Source: Sphingomonas nostoxanthinifaciens
Lineage (GTDB): Bacteria; Pseudomonadota; Alphaproteobacteria; Sphingomonadales; Sphingomonadaceae
Direction: 5' to 3'
Assembly (NCBI RefSeq): GCF_019930585.1
Contig: NZ_CP082839.1
Span: 3,034,001-3,098,000 of the forward strand
Length of the DNA: 64,000 nt
In this document: piece after piece, positions 30,836 through 39,468 of the stretch
Layout of the letters: every line of letters begins with the position of its first letter
Numbering within the stretch: the stretch's first letter is position 1
Notes under the pieces: model-generated
Seen by the model: only the letters and a program-made list of their open reading frames with translations
The model's database searches: none
Told to the model about the DNA's origin: nothing
Translations under genes and position numbers: made by a program

Positions 30836-31969
30836 CTATTCGTCTTTGCGGTACGGTCCCACTTCGTCGAGCGCCTCGATATCCGCCTCGATCGCGCGGC
30901 GCTCATGTTCCAGATAATCGGCCACCGCGCGGCGAAAGCCCGGATGCGGAATGTAGTGCGCCGAATAGGTCTCGGTCGGTTGATAGCCGCGCGCCAGCTT
31001 GTGCTCGCCCTGCGCGCCCGCCTCCACCGTCGACAGGCCGCGCGCGATCGCGGCGTCGATCGCCTGATAATAGCATAGCTCGAAATGGAGGCAGGGCACC
31101 TCCTCGGTGCAGCCCCAATAGCGGCCGTAGAGCGTGTCGTCGCCGAGCAGGTTGAGCGCGCCCGCGATCGGCCGCCCGTCGCGCAGCGCCAGCATCAGGA
31201 TGATGCGATCGCCCATCCGCTCGCCCAGCAGGGTGAAGAATTGACGCGTCAGGTAGGGGCGGCCCCATTTGCGGCTGCCGGTATCCTGATAGAAGCGCCA
31301 GAAGGCATCCCAATGCTCGCGCCGGATCTCGTCGCCCGAGAGGTGGACGAATTCCAGCCCCTCGCGCGCGGTGGCGCGCTCCTTGCGGATGCTCTTGCGT
31401 TTGCGTGACGAGAGCGCACCGAGGAAATCGTCGAACGTCGCATAATCGCGATTATGCCAGTGGAACTGGCGATCCGCGCGGATCAGCCAGCCTGCCGCCT
31501 CGAACAACGGCACCTGATCGACAGCGACGAAGGTGGCGTGGGCGGACGACAGATCGTGCCGCTTGACCACCGCCTCGGCCGCGGCGATCAACGCGGGCGC
31601 GAGCGCGGGATCGCGCAGCAGCAGACGCGGGCCCGGCACCGGCGAGAAGGGCACCGCGATCTGGAGCTTGGGGTAATAAGAGCCGCCGGCCTGCGTCCAC
31701 GCATCCGCCCAGCCATGGTCGAACACATATTCGCCCTGGCTGTGGCTCTTGGCATAAGCCGGCATGACCGCGGCGGGGGCGCCATCCGCGCCATCGACGA
31801 TGATCGGGATCGGCTGCCACCCGGCCTGCGCGATCGCGCTGCCCGAATCCTCGAGCGCCGAGAGGAAGGCGTGGCTGACGAAGGGGTTGGCGGTGCCGGC
31901 GCAGGCGTCCCACTGGTCGGCTGGAATCGCGGCGATGCCATCGGCGAGGCGCGCGACGACCCCCGTCAT
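30836..31969 (-). CDS. FemAB-like GNAT-fold N-acyltransferase (PF04339 type)
   Basis: A 377-residue cytosolic protein of the family once called peptidogalycan biosynthesis protein. Two GNAT-like halves are expected: NPFVSHAFLSALEDSGSA near residue 30 is the conserved opening, and SRKRKSIRKERATAREGLEF with LMLALRDGRPIAGALNLLG and LYGRYWGCTEEVPCLHFELCYYQAID make the C-terminal acyltransferase core. It is proposed to transfer an aminoacyl or acyl group, but substrates are unknown. The ATG at 31969 follows the RidA stop by seven bases, so it is cotranscribed with ridA. Confidence 0.87.
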   Translation of the reverse strand: MTGVVARLADGIAAIPADQWDACAGTANPFVSHAFLSALEDSGSAIAQAGWQPIPIIVDGADGAPAAVMPAYAKSHSQGEYVFDHGWADAWTQAGGSYYPKLQIAVPFSPVPGPRLLLRDPALAPALIAAAEAVVKRHDLSSAHATFVAVDQVPLFEAAGWLIRADRQFHWHNRDYATFDDFLGALSSRKRKSIRKERATAREGLEFVHLSGDEIRREHWDAFWRFYQDTGSRKWGRPYLTRQFFTLLGERMGDRIILMLALRDGRPIAGALNLLGDDTLYGRYWGCTEEVPCLHFELCYYQAIDAAIARGLSTVEAGAQGEHKLARGYQPTETYSAHYIPHPGFRRAVADYLEHERRAIEADIEALDEVGPYRKDE

Positions 31970-31976
31970 GCGCGGA

Positions 31977-32435
31977 TCAGCCGGCGATCGCGACGATCGC
32001 GTCCACCTCGACCACCGCGCCGAGCGGCAGCACCGCCACGCCGACCGCGCTGCGCGCATGCTTGCCGGCGTCGCCGAACACCTTGACCATCAATTCCGAC
32101 GCGCCGTTGGCGACCTTGGGCTGGGCGATGAAGGCGGGCGTGGAGGACACGAACACGCCGAGCTTGACGATGCGCGCGACCCGATCGAGCGAGCCGAGCG
32201 CCGCCTTGATCTGCGCAAGCAGCATCACCGCGCAGCGCTCCGCCGCCTCGTTCGCGAACGCCTCCTCGGCATCCTCGCCGCACCGCCCGAGCATCAGCTG
32301 CCCGTCCTTGAACGGCAGCTGGCCCGAAATGTGGAGCAGGCCACCCACCTCCACCGCCGGCACATAGGCGGCGACGGGCGCGGCAGCTTCCGGAAGTTCG
32401 ATGTTCAGTTCGGCGAGGCGGGCGTCGATGCTCAT
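31977..32435 (-). CDS. RidA family protein
   Basis: A 152-residue protein of the RidA/YjgF/UK114 family. Family members form trimers that hydrolyse reactive enamine/imine intermediates from PLP enzymes. Seen here: GLLHISGQLPFKDG near residue 32 and FVSSTPAFIAQPKVANGASELMVKVFGDAGKHARSAVGVAVLPLGA towards the end (RSAVG carries the catalytic arginine in active members). It belongs to the longer YjgH/UPF0076-like subgroup rather than strict RidA, so deaminase activity is likely but not certain. Lies between the HAD gene and the GNAT gene. Confidence 0.88.
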   Translation of the reverse strand: MSIDARLAELNIELPEAAAPVAAYVPAVEVGGLLHISGQLPFKDGQLMLGRCGEDAEEAFANEAAERCAVMLLAQIKAALGSLDRVARIVKLGVFVSSTPAFIAQPKVANGASELMVKVFGDAGKHARSAVGVAVLPLGAVVEVDAIVAIAG

Positions 32436-32467
32436 GGCTGCCGATGTCGTTGCTGCGCCGCGACGCG

Positions 32468-33091
32468 TCAAGCGCTGATCGGCAATGCGAGCCGGCCGAG
32501 CAGCCAGTCCGCAGCCGCATCCCAATCGTCGATGCGGACGTGGGCGTCGGGCGCGGGCGGGATCGTCGCGGCTATGCTCGGCTCCGCCACCATGTGCAGC
32601 CGCCACACGCCGGGCGCATCCGCTGCGACCGATTGGTGATGCACCGCGAGATCATCGACGAACGCAGCCGCGCTGGGGCCGATCTCGTCGAGCAGGCGCG
32701 CGACCGCCGGCCCCTTGCCGCCCTGGTTGCACACGACGCGATGCGCGATGCCGAAGGCGTCGAGCTGCGCCGCGCGGCCGGCATGGCACCAGTCCTGCAG
32801 ATTGGTGAGGATCACGATGTCGGCGACCGCACCGATCCGCTCGAGCGCGGCCGCGGCCCCCGGCACCAAGGTCTGGCGCGACATTTCGGTGCGGAAGAAG
32901 CCGTCGAGCAGCGGCCACACTTCGTGCGTCGGCACGATGCCGCCGCTGCCCCGCCGGGTGAGCGCATCGCCGAACGCGCCGCCGACCGGATTGAAATCGA
33001 TATCGTGCGCCTCGTCGAGCCACGCGCCGAAATGCCGCACCATATGCAGCAGCACCTCGTCGCAGTCGGTGATGAGCAAGGGGCGGCTCAT
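32468..33091 (-). CDS. HAD-superfamily hydrolase
   Basis: A 207-residue cytosolic protein with HAD motif I in LLITDCDEVLLHM (about 5-17, nucleophile Asp), motif II region IVILTNLQDW (about 95-104) and motif IV-like AAFVDDLAVHH (about 145-155). The motif I second residue pattern D-C-D supports phosphatase chemistry. Substrate unknown. Its ATG overlaps the stop of the DUF3572 gene by four bases, so the two are translationally coupled. RidA follows 32 bases downstream. Confidence 0.83.
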   Translation of the reverse strand: MSRPLLITDCDEVLLHMVRHFGAWLDEAHDIDFNPVGGAFGDALTRRGSGGIVPTHEVWPLLDGFFRTEMSRQTLVPGAAAALERIGAVADIVILTNLQDWCHAGRAAQLDAFGIAHRVVCNQGGKGPAVARLLDEIGPSAAAFVDDLAVHHQSVAADAPGVWRLHMVAEPSIAATIPPAPDAHVRIDDWDAAADWLLGRLALPISA

Positions 33092-33360
33092 GCCTCCAGC
33101 GCCTCGTGGGCCGCGACCAGCGCCGTCGGCGTCGTGGCGAGCGCGTCGGCGCAAGCGATCAGATCGGGTTCGTACGCCTCCAGGAAGGCGAGCACGGCCG
33201 CCAGCACCGCCGGTTCGGCAGCCCGCGCACGCAGATCGTCGGGCGCGATGCCGGTCACGGCCAGCATGCGTTCAGCACGGTCCGTATCGGACATGATCCA
33301 TGCAAGCGCTTGAAGCGCCAGCGCAACTGGATCGCTAAGGCGGTGTTCAAGATTTCTCAT
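33088..33360 (-). CDS. DUF3572 family protein
   Basis: A 90-residue helical protein starting MRNLEHRLSDPVALALQALAWIMSD, the pattern of DUF3572, a family seen mainly in alphaproteobacteria and often beside divK. It has no signal peptide or catalytic motif. The gene diverges from divK across 30 bases, so their promoters overlap. The ATGA overlap with the HAD gene makes it the first gene of the minus-strand run to 29.7 kb. Function unknown. Confidence 0.83.
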   Translation of the reverse strand: MRNLEHRLSDPVALALQALAWIMSDTDRAERMLAVTGIAPDDLRARAAEPAVLAAVLAFLEAYEPDLIACADALATTPTALVAAHEALEA

Positions 33361-33390
33361 GGTAGTTTGAGTGAGGGGGCCTAAGACCTG

Positions 33391-33777
33391 ATGAAAGAGC
33401 CGGAGCCCGCCCCCGTGACCAAGACCGTGCTGGTTGTCGAGGACAATGAGCTGAACCTCAAATTGTTTTGCGATCTGCTGCGCGCCCATGGCTATCGGGC
33501 GGAGCCGGTGACCGACGGCCGCGAGGCGATCGACCGGGCGCACGCGGTGAGCCCCGATCTGATCGTGATGGATATCCAGATGCCGCACGTCACGGGTCTC
33601 GAGCTGATCGAGGCGATCAAGGCCGATCCGGCCCTCGGCGCGATCCCGGTGATGGCGGTGACCGCCTACGCCGCCAAGGGCGACGAGGAACGCATCCGCC
33701 AGGCCGGCGCCGAAGCCTATGTGTCGAAACCCGTCCCGGTCGCGCGGTTCATGGAAGTGGTGAACGGGCTCATCTGA
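33391..33777 (+). CDS. divK: Single-domain response regulator DivK
   Basis: A 128-residue receiver-only protein. In Caulobacter DivK is phosphorylated by DivJ and dephosphorylated by PleC, and it inhibits the CckA-CtrA pathway. Seen here: acidic pair in VLVVEDNELNLKLFCDLL, the phospho-acceptor Asp in LIVMDIQMPHVTGLELIEAI, the switch Thr in MAVTAYAAKGDEERI and the lysine in YVSKPV. The NELNLKLFCDLLRAHGY block is specific to DivK-type regulators. The first nine residues (MKEPEPAPV) may be an over-long start; an inner start is at the GTG coding V9. It diverges from DUF3572. Confidence 0.92.
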   Translation: MKEPEPAPVTKTVLVVEDNELNLKLFCDLLRAHGYRAEPVTDGREAIDRAHAVSPDLIVMDIQMPHVTGLELIEAIKADPALGAIPVMAVTAYAAKGDEERIRQAGAEAYVSKPVPVARFMEVVNGLI

Positions 33778-33842
33778 AGCCCCCCACGGAACAAACCGGC
33801 CGCTCGTCCGCCTAATCAGGTCAGATCAACAAAGAGGCGCCG

Positions 33843-34595
33843 ATGGGCAAATATCATCACGAGCTCGATTATCTGCAGGGTGCGCTCGTCCGCATGCAGC
33901 AGGCGATGATGGCGAGCGGCGCGCGCGCCGTGGTCGTACTCGAAGGCCGCGACGGCGCCGGCAAGGACGGCAACATCAAGCGCATCACCGAGCATCTGTC
34001 CCCCCGCGCCACACGCGTCGTGGCGTTGCCCAAGCCGTCGGATCGCGAGCAATCGCAATGGTATCTGCAACGCTATGCCACCCACCTGCCGGCGGCCGGC
34101 GAGATCGTGATCTTCAACCGATCATGGTATAACCGCGCCGGGGTCGAGGTGGTGATGGGCTTTTCGACGCCCAACCAGCAGGCCGAATTCCTCAACGATG
34201 CGCCGCAGTTCGAGCGGATGCTGATCGAAAGCGGCATAACGCTGGTCAAGCTGTGGCTCGACATCGACCGCGCCGAGCAGAAGGATCGGCTCGACGCGCG
34301 GCGTGCCGATCCGCTGAAGGTGCTCAAGGTGTCGGATCTGGACAAGGTCGCCCAGAAGAAGTGGGACGATTATTCGGCGGCGCGCAACACTATGCTGGAG
34401 CGCACCGATACGCCGATCGCACCGTGGTTCTGCGTGCGCGCCAATTCCAAGAAGCCGGCCCGGCTGGCGGTGATCCGCCATCTGCTGCGCTCGATCGCGC
34501 CGCCGGAGATCGCGGACACGGTCGAGGCGCCCGACGACAAGATCCTGTTTCGGTTCGAATCGGCAGCGATCAAGGACGGCCGGCTCGCCCCCTGA
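33843..34595 (+). CDS. ppk2: Polyphosphate kinase 2
   Basis: Single-domain PPK2 that moves phosphate between polyphosphate and nucleotides. The 250-residue protein has Walker A GRDGAGKDGNIKR (about 36-48), the lid-associated EQSQWYLQRY near residue 67 and Walker B FNRSWYNRAGVE near residue 93. Length and motifs point to class I (nucleoside diphosphate kinase-type), but the class needs an alignment. An AAAGAGGCGCC ribosome-binding site precedes the ATG. It lies 65 bases downstream of divK in the same direction. Confidence 0.93.
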   Translation: MGKYHHELDYLQGALVRMQQAMMASGARAVVVLEGRDGAGKDGNIKRITEHLSPRATRVVALPKPSDREQSQWYLQRYATHLPAAGEIVIFNRSWYNRAGVEVVMGFSTPNQQAEFLNDAPQFERMLIESGITLVKLWLDIDRAEQKDRLDARRADPLKVLKVSDLDKVAQKKWDDYSAARNTMLERTDTPIAPWFCVRANSKKPARLAVIRHLLRSIAPPEIADTVEAPDDKILFRFESAAIKDGRLAP

Positions 34596-34613
34596 TCGTC
34601 GGCGCGACGGATG

Positions 34614-35558
34614 TCAGGTGACGGGCGTCAGTGCCTCGCCCGTCGCAAACCAGTGCCGGAGATTGTCGACCACCATGTCACTCATCGCGTCGCGGGTGAA
34701 CTGCGTCGCGGTGCCGACATGCGGCAGCAACACGACGTCGTCGCGGCCAACGAGCCCCGCCAGCGGGTGCGGCTCATGCTCGAACACGTCGAGCCCGGCG
34801 GCCGCGATCTGCTTCGCATCCAGCGCGGCGAGCAAGGCGGCTTCGTCCACCGCATTGCCGCGCCCGACATTGATCAGCACACCGCGCGGGCCGAGCGCGG
34901 CGAGCAGCGCTGCATCGACCATGTGATAGGTCGAATCGCCGCCCGGCAGCACCGAGATCAACGTGTCGACCCGCTCGGCCAGCGCCTGCGCGCTGTCGAC
35001 ATAGTCAAAGGCCAGGTCGGGGTTCCGGCGACGCTGATGATACAGGATCGGCCGACCGAAGCCCGCCAGCCGGCGCGCGATCGCCTGGCCGATCCGCCCC
35101 ATGCCGAGGATGCCGAAGGTGCGGTCGCGCAATGTCGTCGCCGACAGCGGGAATTGCGCCTCCGCCCAGCGACCGTCGCGAAGGTAGCGCTCGGCCACGC
35201 CCAGCCGGCGCACCGTCATCAGCAGCAGTCCAAGCGCGAGATCGGCGGTTTCGTCCATCGCCGCATCGGGTGTGTTCGACAACGTGATTTCGCGTGCCTT
35301 GAGCGCGGCGAGGTCGATCGTGTCGTAGCCCACGCCGAAGCTCGAGATCATCGCCAGCTTCGGCAGCCGATCGAGCAACGCATCGTCGATCCGCCAATGC
35401 CAGTTGGTCGCGATGGCGCGCGCGTCGCGCGCCTCGGGTCGATCGAGCTGATCGGGGCCATCGATCGCCACCACGTCGGCGAAGGCGGCACAGCCCTCCC
35501 TGACACGGGGGCTGACGGGCGCGAGGATGAGGATGGTGGGGCGTGGGTCGGTCATCAT
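34614..35558 (-). CDS. D-isomer-specific 2-hydroxyacid dehydrogenase
   Basis: A 314-residue NAD(P)-dependent dehydrogenase, probably a glyoxylate/hydroxypyruvate reductase. The nucleotide-binding motif is GILGMGRIGQAIARRLAGFG (about 148-167). Catalytic residues: Arg in INVGRGNAVDEAALL, Glu in GLDVFEHEP and His in LLPHVGTAT. The protein begins MMTDPRPTILIL; either of two adjacent ATGs could be used. It starts eight bases after the yqgE stop, so the two are cotranscribed. The true substrate cannot be read from sequence. Confidence 0.9.
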   Translation of the reverse strand: MMTDPRPTILILAPVSPRVREGCAAFADVVAIDGPDQLDRPEARDARAIATNWHWRIDDALLDRLPKLAMISSFGVGYDTIDLAALKAREITLSNTPDAAMDETADLALGLLLMTVRRLGVAERYLRDGRWAEAQFPLSATTLRDRTFGILGMGRIGQAIARRLAGFGRPILYHQRRRNPDLAFDYVDSAQALAERVDTLISVLPGGDSTYHMVDAALLAALGPRGVLINVGRGNAVDEAALLAALDAKQIAAAGLDVFEHEPHPLAGLVGRDDVVLLPHVGTATQFTRDAMSDMVVDNLRHWFATGEALTPVT

Positions 35559-35566
35559 ATCGGGGA

Positions 35567-36133
35567 TCAGGCGTGGCCGCTCGTCGGGGCGAGCAGGCGC
35601 ACGTCGATGCCGGCGGCGGCGAAAGAGCGCGGCCAGCGCTCGTACACCGGTGTCTCGAATAGAAGTTCGTCGCGCGCGGCGACGGTGAACCAGCCGTGGC
35701 GGCCAAGCTCTTCGTCGAGCTGGCCGTCGCCCCAACCGGCATAGCCGAGCGCGACCAGCCATCGATCCGGCCCGACGCCATCGGCGATGGCGCGCAGGAC
35801 ATCGAGCGTGGTCGTCACCGCGAGATCGGACGAGACCACCAACGTATCTTCGCCCTGCCACTCGACCGAATGGAGGACGAAGCCGCGCTGCGGCTCGACC
35901 GGGCCGCCGTGATAGATGGGCGCGTCGGGCGCTTCGCCGATCTCGATGTCGAGCTGTCCCAGCAATGTATGGAGACCGAGCTGCGGCACGATCCGGCCGA
36001 TGCCGATGCCCATCGCGCCGTCGGGCGAGTGGATACACAGCGCGATCACCGCTTGCGCGAACCGCGGATCGCCGATGCCCGGCAGCGCCAGCAGCAGCTG
36101 GCCGGCAAGCGAAAGAGAGCCGCTGTCCGTCAT
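35567..36133 (-). CDS. YqgE/AlgH family protein
   Basis: A 188-residue cytosolic protein of the YqgE/AlgH family (UPF0301). It has the LAGQLLLALPGIGDPRFAQAVIALCIHSPDGAMGI opening and the YHGGPVEPQRGFVLH and ALGYAGWGDGQLDEEL blocks. AlgH was linked to alginate regulation in Pseudomonas, but the biochemical role is unknown. The ATG at 36133 gives the family length; the open frame upstream is shadow of the peroxiredoxin gene. It diverges from the peroxiredoxin gene across 105 bases. Confidence 0.92.
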   Translation of the reverse strand: MTDSGSLSLAGQLLLALPGIGDPRFAQAVIALCIHSPDGAMGIGIGRIVPQLGLHTLLGQLDIEIGEAPDAPIYHGGPVEPQRGFVLHSVEWQGEDTLVVSSDLAVTTTLDVLRAIADGVGPDRWLVALGYAGWGDGQLDEELGRHGWFTVAARDELLFETPVYERWPRSFAAAGIDVRLLAPTSGHA

Positions 36134-36238
36134 ACCTTGGTCTATACGCACGGGGGGCGACGGGGGTCCAGCCACAGCCCCTTCCGATCTGGTGGTACGG
36201 CTGTTACGGACCGGGCCGCCGACTTCGAGGAGACCCCG

Positions 36239-36721
36239 ATGACGATCCAGCCCGGCGACAAGGTGCCCGACATTACCCTGGTGCGTGTCTGCACCAACGG
36301 ACCGGACAAGATCGCCACCGGCGCCTATTTCAAAGGCCGCCGCATCGTCCTTTTCTCCGTGCCGGGTGCCTTCACGCCGACCTGTTCGGCCAAGCATCTG
36401 CCGGGCTTCATCACCGAGGCGGAAGCCTTCAAGGACAAAGGTGTGGACGAGATCGTCTGCACCGCCGTCAACGATCCGTTCGTGATGGCGGCGTGGGCCA
36501 AGGCCAGCGCGGTCGACGATCGCGTGACGCTGCTCGCCGACGGCAATGGCGAATTCGTACGCGCGCTGGGGTTGGACATGGACTGCACCGGCTTCGGCCT
36601 CGGCATGCGCGGGCGTCGCTTCGCGATGATCGTCGGCGACGGCACCGTCGAGCAATTGTTCGTCGAGGCGCCGGGCGAGTTCGAGGTGAGCGCCGCCGAA
36701 TATGTGCTGGCGCGGCTCTGA
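36239..36721 (+). CDS. Peroxiredoxin, Prx5/AhpE-like redoxin
   Basis: A 160-residue thiol peroxidase. The peroxidatic cysteine is in GAFTPTCSAKHLPGF (about 42-56), the Prx5 signature. A second cysteine occurs at MDCTGFGLGMRGRRFAMIV; its position resembles type II peroxiredoxins, which take electrons from glutaredoxin or thioredoxin. An AGGAGA ribosome-binding site precedes the ATG. It is five bases upstream of the AMP nucleosidase gene and so is cotranscribed with it. Confidence 0.93.
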   Translation: MTIQPGDKVPDITLVRVCTNGPDKIATGAYFKGRRIVLFSVPGAFTPTCSAKHLPGFITEAEAFKDKGVDEIVCTAVNDPFVMAAWAKASAVDDRVTLLADGNGEFVRALGLDMDCTGFGLGMRGRRFAMIVGDGTVEQLFVEAPGEFEVSAAEYVLARL

Positions 36722-36726
36722 CGCCG

Positions 36727-38169
36727 ATGCCGAGCGCCGCCAGCCTGGCCCATGTCGATGCGCTGGACGCGCTGTATCGCGAGTCGGTCGCGAACCTGCG
36801 CACGGCCCTGTCCGCCTATATCGCGACCGGCACGCGCCCCGATCCGGCGATGCGCGCGGGCGGCGCCTTCTGCTATCCGGAACTGCGCGTCCGCTATGAC
36901 GGCGCGCGGCCGGTGGTCGGCTATGGCCGGGCCTTCGCCCGCCTGAACGAGCCCGGCGACTATGCCGTCAGCGTCACCCAGCCCGGCCTGTTCCGGACCT
37001 ATATCGCCGAGCAGCTCGATTTCCTCGTCGAGGATTTCGGCGCGGTCGTAACGATCGGACGCAGCGCCGAGGAAATCCCCTACCCTTACGTGCTCGACGC
37101 CGAGATCGATCTGACCGGCGCCGCCGCGGTGGAGCTGGCGCGGATCTTTCCATCGACCGACCTCGCCCATATCGGCGACGAGATTGCCGACGGCATCGCG
37201 CCGTTAGTCCCCGGCCGACCGCGCCCGCTGGCATTGTTCGATGCGGCGCGGGTCGATTTCAGCCTCGCGCGGCTGCGTCATTATACCGGCACACCGCCGG
37301 CGCATGTTCAGAAATATATCCTGTTCACCAACTATCACCGCTACGTCGACGAATTCGTGCGCTGGGCGTGCGCCGAGCTGAACGGCGACAAGGGCTACAC
37401 CCTGCTCAGCGGCGCAGGCGGGGTGGAGATCCGGCCGGGCGATACCGATGTCGAGGCGGCGATCGCTGACAGTGCGTGGCGGCGCCACCAGATGCCGGCC
37501 TATCACCTCGTCGCACCCGACGGCGGCGGCATCACTTTGGTCAATATCGGCGTCGGCCCGTCGAACGCCAAGACGATCACCGATCACCTCGCCGTCACCC
37601 GGCCCGAGGCGTGGCTGATGATCGGCCATTGCGGCGGGCTGCGCCCGAGCCAGCGCATCGGCGACTATGTACTGGCGCACGCTTATCTGCGCGACGATCA
37701 CGTGCTGGACGACGTGCTGCCGCCCGAAATCCCGATCCCGGCGATCGCCGAGGTGCAGGTCGCGCTCGGCCGCGCCGCCGAGCGCGTCTCGGGCGAGAGC
37801 GGCGAGCAGCTCAAGCGCCGGCTGCGCACCGGCACCGTCGTCACCAGCGACGATCGCAACTGGGAACTGCGCTACACCCGCTCGGCGCTGCGCTTTAGCC
37901 AGAGCCGCGCGGTCGCGATCGACATGGAGAGCGCGACGCTGGCGGCGCAGGGCTATCGCTTCCGCGTGCCCTACGGCACGTTGCTGTGCGTCTCCGACAA
38001 GCCGATCCATGGCGAGATCAAGCTGCCGGGGCAGGCCAACCGCTTCTACGAGCGCGCCATCGCCGAGCATCTGCAGATCGGCATCGCCGCGATCGACGAG
38101 CTGAAGCTGGCCGGCGAACAGCTCCACAGCCGCAAGCTGCGCGCGTTCAACGAGCCGCCGTTCCGCTAA
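36727..38169 (+). CDS. amn: AMP nucleosidase
   Basis: Hydrolyses AMP to adenine and ribose 5-phosphate, controlling adenylate pools. The 480-residue protein has an N-terminal regulatory domain (about 1-170) and a C-terminal nucleoside phosphorylase-like domain: FTNYHRYVDEFVRWA near residue 200, NIGVGPSNAKTITDHLAVTRPEAWLMIGHCGGLR near 275-308 and the purine-site VAIDMESATLAAQGYRFRVPYGTLLCVSDKPIHGE near 395-430. The layout is that of E. coli Amn. It follows the peroxiredoxin gene by five bases. Ribose 5-phosphate made here would feed rpiA/tkt, a metabolic link only. Confidence 0.95.
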   Translation: MPSAASLAHVDALDALYRESVANLRTALSAYIATGTRPDPAMRAGGAFCYPELRVRYDGARPVVGYGRAFARLNEPGDYAVSVTQPGLFRTYIAEQLDFLVEDFGAVVTIGRSAEEIPYPYVLDAEIDLTGAAAVELARIFPSTDLAHIGDEIADGIAPLVPGRPRPLALFDAARVDFSLARLRHYTGTPPAHVQKYILFTNYHRYVDEFVRWACAELNGDKGYTLLSGAGGVEIRPGDTDVEAAIADSAWRRHQMPAYHLVAPDGGGITLVNIGVGPSNAKTITDHLAVTRPEAWLMIGHCGGLRPSQRIGDYVLAHAYLRDDHVLDDVLPPEIPIPAIAEVQVALGRAAERVSGESGEQLKRRLRTGTVVTSDDRNWELRYTRSALRFSQSRAVAIDMESATLAAQGYRFRVPYGTLLCVSDKPIHGEIKLPGQANRFYERAIAEHLQIGIAAIDELKLAGEQLHSRKLRAFNEPPFR

Positions 38170-38219
38170 TCCCTCGCGCGGCGCTGGCAGCACGAACAAC
38201 CTGCGCTTATAAGTGGCGG

Positions 38220-39401
38220 GTGCGCGACCCGTTCGACCTCAACCTCCGCCATTTCCTTGCATTGCGCACCATCGCCGAGCGCGGCCGGCTGGGTGCGGCG
38301 GCCGAGGCGGAGAGCATGACGCAACCGGCGCTGACCCAGGGCCTCGCCCGGCTGGAGGCGCAGCTCGGCCAACCGCTGTTCGCGCGCCGCGCCGACGGGA
38401 TGCGCGCGACCGACGCGGGCGCGCTGGCCGTAGACCGCGCCACCCGCGCGCTATGGCACCTGCGCGCGCTGCCCGCGGCGCGCGGCTTCGCCTCCCCGGA
38501 ACGCCTCGTCACTTCGGCGCAGTTGCGCGCCTTCCGTGCGGTGGCGGACGCCGGCAGCTACCACGCCGCCGCACGTGCCGTCGGCCTGTCGCAGGCGGCG
38601 ATCCATCGCGGCGTGCGCGATCTGGAACAGATTCTCGCAGTTCCTTTGGTCGAGCGTCGCGGGCGCGGCATCATGCTCACCGAACGCGGCCGATCGCTGG
38701 CACGTATCGCCCGGCTGGTCGCGGCGGAAATGGCTGCTGCCATCACCGAGACCGCGCATGAGCAGCCCGAACGCGTCGCGCTGGCGGTGGGTGCGATGCC
38801 GCTTTCGCGTGCGCAATTGCTGCCACGCGCGATCGAGCGGCTGCTGGCGACGATCGCCGACGCGCATGTCGCGGTGATCGAGGGATCGTGGCGCGAACTG
38901 GTCGAGCCGCTGCGCGACGGGACGATCGACCTCATGGTCGGCGCGCTGCGCGACGGCCCGGCGGTGGCGGATCTGGCGCAGACACCGTTGTTCGAGGATC
39001 GTCTCGTCATCGTCGCCGGCGCGCATCACGCGCTTGCCGGCGCAGCCTTGCCGCCGCTCGAGGATCTGGCGCGACATCGCTGGATCGTCGGGCCGGCCGG
39101 CGCGCCGCTCCGCCAGCATTGGGAGCAATTGTTCGCCGGACGGCCGCTGCCGCCCGCGCCGATCGAATGCGGATCGGTGATGACCATCCGCGAACTGCTG
39201 CGCGGCGGCGACTATCTGACCCTGCTCTCGCCCGCGCAGGTCGCCGTCGAGGTCGCGGCCGGCATATTGGCGCATGTCGGCGGCCCGCTCGCCGCCTGCG
39301 TGCGCACGATCGGCGTGACGACGCGCGCGCACTGGCGGCCGGTGCCGGCGCAGGCCGCGCTGCTGGGGGCACTGAGCGAGGTTGCGACGAGACTCGATTA
39401 G
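38220..39401 (+). CDS. LysR-type regulator with two tandem N-terminal HTH domains
   Basis: About 393 residues from a GTG at 38220, some 90 longer than normal LysR proteins. Two winged-helix domains are visible: residues 8-70 (LRHFLALRTIAERGRLGAAA) and 99-160 (LRAFRAVADAGSYHAAARAV), each with the LysR turn (SMTQPALTQGLARLEAQLGQ; GLSQAAIHRGVRDLEQILA). The effector domain spans about 185-390. No stop or frameshift separates them. It ends 67 bases before the DUF1932-ligJ run on the same strand, so it is the best candidate regulator of the lig cluster. Start choice is uncertain; no strong ribosome-binding site precedes the GTG. Confidence 0.85.
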   Translation: MRDPFDLNLRHFLALRTIAERGRLGAAAEAESMTQPALTQGLARLEAQLGQPLFARRADGMRATDAGALAVDRATRALWHLRALPAARGFASPERLVTSAQLRAFRAVADAGSYHAAARAVGLSQAAIHRGVRDLEQILAVPLVERRGRGIMLTERGRSLARIARLVAAEMAAAITETAHEQPERVALAVGAMPLSRAQLLPRAIERLLATIADAHVAVIEGSWRELVEPLRDGTIDLMVGALRDGPAVADLAQTPLFEDRLVIVAGAHHALAGAALPPLEDLARHRWIVGPAGAPLRQHWEQLFAGRPLPPAPIECGSVMTIRELLRGGDYLTLLSPAQVAVEVAAGILAHVGGPLAACVRTIGVTTRAHWRPVPAQAALLGALSEVATRLD

Positions 39402-39468
39402 CTTCTGCTTATGGCGGACCGCGATTGTGATTGGCGCGGCGCCATCATGCGGGTGCACATCGGGCGAT

